From Callaeas wilsoni (lineage: Eukaryota; Chordata; Aves; Passeriformes; Callaeidae), in contig VWPU01009577.1 of assembly GCA_013398955.1 (NCBI GenBank), positions 41,886 to 105,885 on the forward strand: 64,000 nt of DNA, written 5' to 3'. Both the position numbers and the translations under genes were made by a program. This document shows positions 41,005-52,100 of the stretch, in pieces (position 1 is the first letter of the stretch; each line of letters begins with the position of its first letter). The notes beneath the pieces are model-generated. The model had not been told where the DNA came from and made no database searches. It saw only the letters and a list, made by a program, of their open reading frames with translations.

Positions 41005-41890
41005 GGTTTTTTGTTGTTTTTTTTTCTGGACCACAAGTCTTCCTGCAAGCCTAGAATTGTCAAAACCCCTTTCACTGGCCTTACTCTAAATTGTTGACAA
41101 GAGCAACAGCTGTTCAGGGAAGTGAGGAAAAGACATGTATGTAGAGCAGGGACAAAAAGGCATTCATGGAGAGAAGGGCAAGGGAACAGAGGAGGTTTCA
41201 CCATTCACAGGTAAAGCACACCAGCATGGAGGTGCAGTACCCTCTGAATGGGGTAACCAGGAGTTTCTAGGCAGCTCTCCAACAACTGTAAGCCTGCCTC
41301 CATTCCAGGAGTGGGAACACTATGCCCAGTTTCTCCCTGAGACGTGGGCACAGGGCGTTTCAGTGGCTGCCCATGTCCAGGACAGAGCCATGATGCCGAC
41401 ACTGGAACTTCTCTTGTGCAGCACCAGTTCTACACCCCCCTGCACTCATCCCCATCCCAATTACAGCTCCTCAAAGGAGAAGGGAGGAGGAAGGTCAGTG
41501 TGCTCCATTGCAGACTGAAAAGAAAGATAAAAAAATATGCAGAATTGTCTATTAGTGCATGAAAGACAAACACTGTTTGCCTCACTTTCCAGTAACTCAC
41601 TACCTTAATGGCAGAAGATAGACAATTAATAGTGTGGCTTCCGTGTTAAATCACGTTGGGGGCTATGGCTTAAACCCACTTTAAAGAAACTAGGCCAATC
41701 ATTTTATGAGGCGTGGGAATTGCTAAATTGGGCTACCCCTTCTGCTTTGTACAATTGCATGAAGACTGGTATTGTGGAGAGGCTTTAATGAAGGCCTTAT
41801 ATAGCTCTAGGTCAAGACATTTGCATTTGTGAAGATTACATTGAAAACACAAGAAATGAAACAGCATGAACAAACAGCAGTGTTTTCATC

Positions 41891-41904
41891 AAAAAAAAAA
41901 AAAA
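41891..41904 (+). repeat. Poly-A homopolymer (14 nt)
   Basis: Uninterrupted A14 in otherwise unique sequence. Confidence 0.9.
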
Positions 41905-44900
41905 TCTAACACATTCCATCCGTGGGAATATAGTACAAGGGACTGGGAAACAATAGTTTCTATTTCCAGCTCTGCTGTCAACTTTCAGGAGTCTGACCTT
42001 AAGCAAATCACTTTACTCTGGAACCTCATTTATCTGCCTCGGGTGTGTAGAGGCTCATTAGTACTCTTACTAATGAGCTTCATATAATCATATGCAAAGC
42101 ACAGCATTTTAGTAGATTTTGGAAGAGTAGGATTTGTAAAGCCCTTTGAAATTCATGATGATGTAGATATGTAAAAATCTGCCTCTTGCTTGCTCTCTCT
42201 CACACACACTCTCTCTAGGTGATAAAGACAAATTCCATTTAAAAATTTCAATTCCCAAGCACAAATAATGTAAACTCAAAGTCCAGTTCTTGAAGTTTTA
42301 TTACTTCTTTGAAATAACAGCACTAATACACTCAAAAGAAACACAAACAGCAGCAGGGTACTGGAAGCAGTTGATCCTGAGCAAGCAATAAAAGCCTGTA
42401 CGAAGTTGAACTTTGGATTACATAGCATGTTGAGTTATTGAATTTGACAGGTTAATTTGTTCATTTCTTTGACCTGATCTATACACTCACTGTATTCTTG
42501 CAGGACTCCTCCTCTTCAGGTGTTGCTTTTATACTTCTTACCTTGTTGTAGCCTCAGTAATACAGAGTGCTCTGTGTGCACAATTGCAAACCTGTCTTTT
42601 ATTAAGCTAATTGGTATAGGTGGAAAAAAACCCTAGTTGTCATGCCTCCAGCCCGAAAGCAAGGAATGACACTGTTCCCAAAAGAGTGTCTTAATTTTTT
42701 TGCAGTTATAACAGCTAGTTTAATGAAATATTATGGCTTTACCTACAAATCTCATCCATCTTTTGTCCTTTTGTGACAAAATACCAGGACAAAAGCTCTG
42801 ACTTGGCCTCCTCACTGGAAATAAGAGGTGTACAGGTTTTGACTGGGATATTTGCTTCATAGCAGCTCACATGGTGCTGTGTTTTGGGTTTGTGACCGAA
42901 ACAGTGTTGAGAGCACACTAACGTTTTAGTTACTGCTGAGCGGTGTCTAAACAGCATCAGGGGCTTTTCTGCTCCTCAGCCTGCCCTGCCCACGAATGAG
43001 CCCAGGGTGTATCAGAAGCTGGGAGGGGACACAGCCAGGACAGCTGACTCCAGCTCACTGAAGGGATATCCCACACCTTATGGTGTCGTGCCTCCGACAC
43101 ATGGGCACCAAGGAGAGCTGTTTGCCAGTTCCAGCTCCACTGTGACAGGCAGAGGTGAGCCCTCGCTGCTCAGGGAGACATGTGCTCTTGCTTAAAATGG
43201 AATACTTTCCTGGGGAAGAAGGAAAAGATTTCCTGTAGGAAAAGTGGCCAGAGCAGTCCTGTATGAGGCCTCAAGGCTCTGGTGAGCCACAGTCGCCTTG
43301 CAAGAATATCCCAGCTATTTGAGAGCAAGGAATAGTGTTGGAAGTTAATTGCAATGGTGGGGAAATTGTCCTGGTTTGTTTGGTGCAAGCTTTATGCACA
43401 CGAAGTATTTGCTTGGCTGGAGGTTTTGGGTGTTAAAAGTAAAGGGAAATTTTATTTTTGAGTGATAGATGAGGCAAAGGTCCCCTTGGCAACTGAGGTT
43501 TTGACAGGGCAAGGAAGCAGCAGAAAGACCACCACTTTATAGGAAATCAAATCAGATTTTTATCACTGATCAGTTTTCTACCATTTGTTTTTTTCATTGA
43601 ACCTAATTGCATTACTTTGCATTTATCCTTGGGTTAGGCAAAGTTTAAAAAGGTATAAGATTCGATTTAAGAGAAATTAGGTCAGGCAAAGAGGTTGGAA
43701 GGCTTTAATTATAGCCTTGTCTTACCAACTGACTAGTTTTGTTCACCCTCTGCACTTGCTATAACCTCTCAGAAGCACAAGGAAAGCCCTCCACACCCTT
43801 CTACAGCCAGTCAAAAACCTCACCTCCCTTCACATCCCCACAAGGCTCTCAGGATTTCACCATATCAGGAGCAGATCTCAAACCACCACCCAGATCCAGG
43901 AGGCTTCAGTGCTCCTTGAGCCAGCATTACTGTGCCTTGATGGGCCAAACAATCTCCAGCACAACCCCCTCACCATGCAATCTGGGCGAAGGTGACTGCA
44001 GCACAGCAGCCAGCTTCTTCTACCCATCACCTTCCTTCCTATGCTGCGGCTCTTCCATCCCCAAGCTGCAGGGCTTGTCTCTCTTAATGGGATCCCAAAG
44101 TTGTCTCAAACCTCTGAGCAGACATTGAAGGGGTCCAGGTCAAAAATAACCCCTTAAAAAGAAAGTGTGTGGGAAGAGTCACTGAGGCCATTCAACACCT
44201 GGCAGATCCAAGGAGGTAGCGATCAGTGGGAGTGGGCATGAGGAAGGATGGGGCAAAACCTACTGTCTCAACTTGTATCCCTGAGAGAGTCAGAGCTGGG
44301 GTCCATTGCCACCATTTTCTGATGTCCTCTGTCCTGCAAAAGCTGGCACCAGCGCTTGGAAACCTTGGATGGATCAGTGTCAAGCCCTCCTTGGTGGAGA
44401 CAGATCTTTCTCTAACAGAACGGCATTGTCTTCTGAGAAACAGTCTTCAGGGCAACAAGATTTTCCCCCAGCCACATGCTGGCAGCTTGCCACCATGTCT
44501 CTCCTCAAAACAACACATTATTGAACCCCCCCAACACCAGCACCCACAAGAAGCTGTGTGTGACCGACACAGAGACTGCACTGGAGCAGTCACCTGGGCT
44601 GCTGCCAAGGAAAGCAGACAAGCCCAAGCGGCCAGCACCCGAGAGAGAGGGTGCTGCTGGCACCCAGCACCTCAGCAGCCTTCCCAGAGGGACACAGGGG
44701 ACATGGCAGAGCCCCTGCATCACCCACTCTGCCCAATACTGAGCTGCCCCTGCTGTCTGTGACTTCTTCTGGGAGAGGACTCCCTTACTATATCCATGCC
44801 ACAAAGGTGACAGCTGACGTATAAAGAAATGTCAAGAAAGCATTTAAGGCTTCTCATCTCCCCAGGATGGCTGTGCCAGTGCCACTCCTAATGCTGTAAA

Positions 44901-45804
44901 ATGGATGTGAACGAAATGGAGAGGAGATCACAGCTCCCCTTTGCCCACTGCAGAAAAACATCTCTTTCCTTCCAGGCAGGAATGAACCAGTGTGGGGTAG
45001 GGCCATCAAAAATCCCCGCACATCTTGCAATTACCAACACAGTTGTGTTGCCTGCTTCTGGAGCCAGGACTGACGTTGGGGTGTTTCCTACCTCTCAGGC
45101 CCAGACAACTAGCAGGCCCACCCACTCCTTCCTTAAGGGAGGGCTTGTTCGCTGCTGGGTGCATGAGCTGGCTCTACATGCATTTACATGTCTTCTGATA
45201 GCACCCAGAGAGTCACTCTTCCAAAATCTCTACACTAAAGACACTGGGAGTCTACTGTGATGTTTTGATGATTAACACCAAGCTCAATCCCCATCATGCA
45301 GACCTTTATCCCTGTGCCTGCCTCAGGAACTTGCACACAGCTCCAGGCTGGGCTGTGTGGGATGATGAGCTTTCCCTTGCAGGACTAACAGGATGTTTTT
45401 GCGCTTTGGCCTTCCCCATGCACTCATACACACATTTCCATGGACAGCTTTGCGAGAGAGCACCTTGGGGTCTGAGAGCATCCTCCTGGTGCCAGCATCC
45501 CAGGCAAGCTTCTGCATGGACACAGGAAGTGCTTTGCTTCTCATATGAGAGTAGGAAAGGGCAAGACAAGGGAAGGTTTTAAGAACGAGTCTCTGCTTTC
45601 CCCACTGATGCTCTCTTTCACTTGCACCACTCTCTCTCCCCCTCCAAAACAAGGTTTAGCTCACCAGAAAGCAAAGAAATGCAACAAGGAAAATGTGGAA
45701 CGGGAGCATAGCAGCAGGGAGAGCCAGGGCCCTGGCCTGGCAGGGCAGAAGAGAGCAAGCTGAGCCATGCCACCAAGAGCTCCCAGGTTCCCACCACCTC
45801 CTAC

Positions 45805-45843
45805 CTGCTTCCGTCGGAGCAGGCGTGCCGCTCGCTCTGCCAT
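45805..45843 (-). other. Possible orphan first coding exon (13 codons)
   Basis: The minus strand reads CACCATGG (optimal Kozak context), then an open 13-codon stretch MAERAARLLRRKQ, then CAG|GTAGGA, a usable splice donor. The stretch holds five CpGs in an otherwise CpG-poor neighbourhood. I do not recognise the peptide and can identify no downstream exon, so this may be coincidence. Confidence 0.12.
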
Positions 45844-47085
45844 GGTGCCAAGGCCTATCCCCCCACACCTGCCCCTCCTGCTCCTTGCCCATCCCAGTGC
45901 ACAGCGTGCCAAGGCACACAGGCACTGGGCTGCAGCCAAACACAGATTTTTTTGAGCAAATTCATCCGTCTTCTGCTCAGCAGCTCAGTCTCCACTTCTG
46001 CAGCTAAATCATTGATCTCACAGCCCATCCTCACCCCAACCAGCACAAGGCACCTGTGGAAAAGGGCACCCTACACTGATGCTCCAGGGTTGCTTTCAAG
46101 GCCATTGTGTATCATACAGTCAAAATGACCAAGTATTTCTATATACGTTTAGTAGGGCCTTCTTTTCTGGTTGGCATGTCTTGTGTAGCAAAAGCAAAAG
46201 GCCATCTTTAACACAGTAGGAGAACACTGAATGCATTGCGAGAGCACTGCAGTTGTGACCTCTGCAAGAGCCAAGCAGGAATTCCTCCCCCACCACCATG
46301 GGTACTCCCAAGGTGCTGTTGAGCTATGCACCAAAAGAGGCTGGTGGTATTAGAAACAGGATACAAGGAAGGCTACCAGAGCTGCAGGGTCTCTCTACAT
46401 TGCTTTTGCCCTAAGGCACCTCCATTTGGAATGAAGTTTCCAGCTGGGCTGACAGACTTGGAAGCTGAACTTCTGTTTAGCAAGAGAATAGGCCTAACAC
46501 AAACTTCCTCACGGCTTTCTGATAAGGATGGTCAGGAACCACACCTAAGGAAGCTCTTCCCAGGCTTGTTGCAGTCTGCAAGGTCTCTGCCAGCCTTGGC
46601 AGCAGGTGGTGTTTTTGGGCAGAGAGAGACTGTGCCATCCCCTCCACAGCAGCACACCGTGATGTCCCTGGCAATAGCAACTTCCCATTTCCTGGGGTAC
46701 AGCTGGAGTACCATAGGGAGAGCTGGGCACCATGCTCACTCTCGGGCACGTTTCTTCACAAAGAGAGTGATTTTCACAGGGATCTCTTGAGGGTCTGCAG
46801 AGATTTATTGTGGAGTCAACAACACATTGTGCAAGAAGCCCTGTGAGATGTAGCAGGAGCTGGCAGCTGCCATGGCACTATGGAAGGAAAGTCAGAAAGC
46901 TGTGTTACCCACTCTGAGATATCACAGCATTTTCATACCTCATGTTATGCACCTGATGTGTTTTGAAGGGACAAGCCACCAGCGTACATCCCGGTGATCC
47001 AAGATGTTATCACTTCGTTAAGAGAAAGACTGAAGATAGGCAGATATGGATGTGTAGGGAACATCTTGCTTAAAAAAAGAAAAGT

Positions 47086-47107
47086 GGGAAGGGGTTGGGG
47101 GTGGGGG
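47086..47107 (+). other. G-quadruplex motif
   Basis: Four G-runs of 3, 4, 5 and 5 separated by loops of AA, TT and T. Fits the canonical G3+N1-7 rule with very short loops. Confidence 0.7.
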
Positions 47108-48254
47108 AGAAGTACAACTTTCTGTGGGAAACGTCTCTTCCCAGGAAGAAGTAGAGGTTTCTTTTAAGTGGGTTTATTTTTTTTTAACATTACAAGAATT
47201 TTGTTTTAAAGGAATGGTGTTTCACCTGCAAAACCAGAGTTCATTTTATCTCCTCCCACTCCTCATTAATCAACCTCAAAGAACATTTTTACAATAAAGA
47301 GATACAATATTAGTTAAACTAATGACTTAGACAGAATCCTTCCTGAAATCTTGCCGAATGCTTGGAGCAAGCAGACAGGTCCTGAGAACTGACAATGCTG
47401 GCTGGGAGGAATGAGGTTCTTGAACAAAGGTTGCTCTGCAGAAGGCTCCCCAGTACCAGCAAAACACCCTGGCCTCACCAGCCTCCGTCAACTGCATCGA
47501 TGAGGCACATGGCCTAGGCCACAAAGACGTGGCACAGCAAAGAAAACACTTCTGGGTAAACACAGGCAGCAGTGGGAAATCTTCGTGCTCCAGTTTTGGG
47601 AAAGAAAGGGCAACACTGTAAATTGTTGGTCCATGTGTTGAGAGGCAGGATGGCTGGTCTAGACAAAGCCCCATGTGCAGGGTAGGCAGGAGGGTGAGCT
47701 GCAGGCTGTGCCAGCCTTCAGAGTGAGTGAACAGAGAGGCACAGGGTCTGCAGGACTGCAGGAGTGCTGGGACCTGCACATGAGGGAGAGAAGCAGGCAC
47801 TTGACATTTCAGCAAAGGGTTATGACCAGAGGAGTTTGAAAAGGAGACTAAGGTGGTAGAATAGATTAATTCTAGGCTCATCAACAAGGTTTATCTGTTT
47901 CTAGGTTTGACCACTTTTCCTTGCTCTTCTAGTCTCCAGAGTTTCAATTTGCCTTTTCCACAGCCAACACTTTAGTAGTAGCCAACACAAAAGGAAATGT
48001 GTCGGTGGTGCTACAAAGGAAAGCTGGTAGGATTTGCACAAGTTAGAAAACAGTCAGGCGAGAAGATGGATGCAGTGGTGAGGCTGGAAATTTGGAACAG
48101 CAACACAGAGCACAATGCAGAGTGGTGATGGACACTGAATGTTGTAACAAATTGGTAAGCCTAAGCTCCCATAGAGGTGGAACACTCTAAGGCACCAGGA
48201 GAGGCAGAAACAGTGCTCCAAGTAGGAGCCTGAGCAGAAAATGGGGAAAAGGGC

Positions 48255-48376
48255 ATGTTGGACAGGGCTTTGAGCAACTTTGTCTAGTGGAAGTTGTTCT
48301 TGCCTATGGCACAGGGGCTGGAACTAGATGATCTTTAAAGTCCCTTCCAACCTTCCATGATTTCATGATTCCGTGG
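48255..48376 (+). mobile_element. CR1 LINE 3'-end fragment
   Basis: Contains the CR1 terminal phrases TTTGAGCAACTTTGTCTAGTGG, shortened here by decay, GGGGCTGGAACTAGATGATC and TCCCTTCCAACC, followed by TTTCATGATTCCGTGG at the 3' end. Severely 5'-truncated, as is typical of avian CR1. Confidence 0.9.
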
Positions 48377-49160
48377 TAAACAAGTACCAGAGCTAGATGT
48401 GGTGGACTGAATACAATAAGATAGAGGCTTTTGGGAGGTGCTCAAGAAAAGGGTCACCAAAGAGTCATCAGCACTAGTCTTGAGACAAAAAACAGGTCTC
48501 AAAATGAAGTTTGTCAGCAAAGGGGAGGTGAAAGCTGCAAAATGTGTCCCACCAAAGGAATAGGGACACCTGCAGAGAAAAGAAACCCAAACCACTATCA
48601 AAGCAAGAAATAAGAGGGATGGGGGAAGCTGAACAGACAGAGGACATCAAAGAATGCATAAAACCAAACAGAGAAGAGAGAGAAAAAAACAAAATAAATT
48701 GACCAACACTCCCAAAAAAGGCAAGTATGATGTAGGCTGTGAAAGAACAAGGCAACAGGGACCTTGTGGCACAGGACAAGGCCAGAGGGTTGCAGCAGGA
48801 CCATAAAGGCTCACAGGAAAGGACAGGAAGGATGATCCATAGTATCAGTGCAAGATACAAGCAGATGGGGAAGCAGGAGTAGGAAAGGATGAGAGAATGG
48901 CCAAGACGAGCCAGAAGCAAAGTTAATGGATTTAACAAAGGCACAGAAGAGTCCCTACTAGTATGGCAACACTAATTAAGAGGATATGGCACCAAGATAT
49001 GATGGCAGCAAATAATTAAAGGCTGTAAAGAGGAAGTAAATTAAGGCTAATAAGAGACAGTAATTTATCAGGAGCCAACAAGAATAAGGAGTTCAGGAGC
49101 AGTAAATTCAACAATGGAGTAAAAATAAACAGGCAGAGCAAGAACCAGAGCCACCAGCAT
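48377..49160 (+). other. Purine-biased A-rich block, origin unknown
   Basis: About 780 bp with a marked excess of A and G on the plus strand, immediately right of a CR1 tail. The bias leaves a 156-residue, very hydrophobic frame on the minus strand (48474-48944), which is the expected artefact of T/C-rich codons. It could be a decayed retroelement interior. No diagnostic motif was found. Confidence 0.35.
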
Positions 49161-52100
49161 GATAACAAGGACAATGCCACAGCAGCGCATATAGTCTGTA
49201 CACAAATGGTGAGTGGCTGATGGAGTCCCAGATGGAGCTGTCAGGCCTCCTCCCTCTCTTTATTCAAATCTTCCCTGAATACCCATCTGCGCCAGGAGGC
49301 CTTTGGGAAGATATCAAGCCAGTGATCAGGGAAGAGGCATCTTTTTGAAGTAGGGCCCCTATAGCACTTGTCCTTCCACCCAGCATCTCAAACAAGAGCT
49401 CTTGGAGCGGAGGTTGTCACAAGATCCACACCACGTATGGGGTGGGCGGGGTGGGAATGGGCACAACGTTGGGGGAGGGCAGCAGCCACCAGTAGACCCC
49501 TGAAGGAAAGTGCCATTGCTGGACTTGCAGAGCACAGGCAGCATGAGGAAGGGGCAAGAGGGCTTCATGGTTGCAGCCCCAGCTAAGGAGTGACAACCAA
49601 GCTCTTGCCTGGGGAGCAAAGGACCATCCTCCCATGGGAGCAGGGAAGCAAGAGTCCAGGCATCAACCTGGGAGCAGGAAGACAGGAGGAGCAGGCTGCC
49701 TTCCCCACAGCTCTTGCTGCATCTTTAGAGCACCTTCCTAGGAAGCACATGAAGCTTATTGGCCATGCTCCTGGTGCTCCTGCTCTATGCAGCTCAGGCA
49801 AACAGGAGATGACTGCTATTGTCCCAGCAGCAAGGATACCTCTCACTCGCTCATGCCCAGTGTCCAAAGCCAGCCAGACAGAAGTGCGCACCCATCCCAC
49901 TGCTCTCCACATCCAAGCTTGAAAATCCCAATCCTGAGCTCAGACTGCTTCAAAGTGAGTGAGTGGCCAGGGACCACACGCTGGCCGTCAGGTTTGCTCC
50001 AGCCCTCCCTCCCATCGGCTGTCCCCAGGCTCAGCCGCAGTCACCGCAGCCCAGCCTGCTCTTCCAGCTGGGGACGCGAGGCACGGAAAGAAAGGGCTGC
50101 CATGGAATCAAGAGACACACCTTGAGACATGGATGCAGAGAGCGTGGGAAAGAGGCTAACGACATTCATGTTCATCAGAAGGCAGATAAAACCACTACAA
50201 TAATAAAATTTCATTATGACAGCTGAGGAAGAAGAAACAAAAATTCTTTGTTTACTGTGTCTATAATGAAGTACAAAGGTACTTGCCTTTGTGCTACTGG
50301 TTGCACAGACAGGTTTCAGCCCTGGGTGAGGACTCGAACCCACTGGTGCATTGTATGTTGGTTTCCAGGTGGCAGATCAACCCTTTGCAGTGTTAACTCA
50401 ACCCTCTGTGCCACAAGGAACATGCAAAACACCTTTCCTGGGGTCCTTCTCGTTTTGGAAACAGAGCAGAGATGGCAAGACTTACTAGTTCACACAGACA
50501 TCGAGATCCATGGATTTATCGAAAAACAGGAAGGACATTAGGGTCCTCACCAACAGCCAAGCAATGTGCTTCATCCTCATTAGGCATGGGAGGGTCTACA
50601 TTGGCATTCATTCTCAGGACAGAAAACCATTAGAAACCTGACTTTTATTCTTCATAGTGTTTTGGTTTTCACTAGCGCATTCAATTTGCAAATTCAAGGG
50701 AATAGCATGGGAAAAGTTTCTATTTTTAACAAAAGAAGGTAAAAACTTCTGAAGTAATGAATTACTCCTGGATAAAAAGATTCATCTTCTTGAAAGAGTT
50801 TTGCTGCCTTATGCACTCCCACACAATACATTTTACATACTTACATTTTGCATGCATATATATACATACAATTCTCCTACAGAGTACAAAAATAAATTGA
50901 TCCATATTATAAACTTACTCTACATATGCATGATTTTTATTCACACACATGTGTGAGAAAGTTTGAGAAAATGAATAACCATACCAGTCTGAGACTAGAG
51001 CCAAGGGCTAGAACAGAAGTGGATAAAAGCTGTGTAAAAATTAAAATAAAAAAAAATAAAGCAGTAAAGCATCCCACCCTATCTGCTAATTTTTCAAGAC
51101 TTTCTTTTGCCCTCCCATGTTTATTTTTCTTAAGAGAGGTCCATCCATCCCAAACACCAGAGGACTTGACCCAGTGGCATAGTTACCTCCTGATGAGTCA
51201 TCCATGTCCTGAGCTGAATCTCCACACCTCCACCCCAGTAGGAAGACTTAATTCATATAGATCCATCAGAGCATTCACGGAGATGTCTTAAGCACCGTTA
51301 AAAGCTCAAATCATTAAGACTTATCTGCCCTTTTTATTTTTTAAGAAACCCATTAATGACTAAGCACGTTTCATGACCAGCTTTTTAAAATGTCTTCATG
51401 TGATTTCCCCTCCCTTAAAAAAGATTTCCCTAGTTTTGTGTCAAGTGTTCACAAAAAGCAGTGAGTTTAGAGTCATGGGCCTAGCTCAGAGTTCCCTTCC
51501 ATCGTAGCATACTCAATTTGCTCTGGTGTATTTCTTCCTAGTCTGCATCTACTTTTTCTCTTCCTGTTCCAGCAATCAGGGTTTAGAAAGATTAAATTGT
51601 TCAGATGAAAAAGCTCATTTTTGAGGTTTTGTCCAATGGCTGCTCCAAACAGCCTGGTAATCCTCGCAGTGAGCAAAAGCAGTATCACAGGCAGGGTCTC
51701 CAAACTGAGCATGCAAAACACATGAACTCAACGTGAATGATCTACAGAAGGATCATGAATGACCAATAGATCAGTCATTACTCATTGTGTTATTTGGCAA
51801 ATTTACAAAGAGCAGGCATTTGGAAGGACAACTGCACGCCTGCACAGCCTTTGGATGGACTCCTGTGGTTCTCTGAGTCTCTTCAGATGAGCTTCTTTCC
51901 TTCTCCCTGCTTCTGGTTTCTTATCTGGCTGATGGGACTAGTGATTACTACCGGCTTTTGAAGCCACCTGAAAATCTACTGATGAATAATGATAATAGCA
52001 TGCTACTATCTTGATGGTTTTTCTCAAACTGCTCCTAAAACACTCCCCCTCAAGATGAACGTGGGCTGTCACTGGTGACCCAGTTCTTACTCCTACACAG

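Larger units (their letters stand above)
41005..48254. other. Intergenic DNA, no gene recognised
   Basis: Moderately G+C-rich from 43.7 to 46.8 kb, with long frames on both strands (for example 44226-44762 plus and 47327-47887 minus, 178 and 186 residues). None carries a domain I recognise. The weak orphan-exon candidate at 45.8 kb and a quadruplex motif at 47.1 kb fall here. Confidence 0.5.

Noticed and set aside
47327..47887. 186-residue open frame on the minus strand
   Set aside because: No recognisable domain and no splice or promoter context. Within chance expectation.
48474..48944. 156-residue hydrophobic, membrane-protein-like frame on the minus strand
   Set aside because: Explained by the A/G-rich plus strand, which yields Leu/Ser/Phe/Cys codons on the complement.
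50280..50395. tRNA-like B-box (GGTTCGAGTCC) on the minus strand at about 50335
   Set aside because: No A-box, no acceptor stem pairing and no cloverleaf at the expected spacing.
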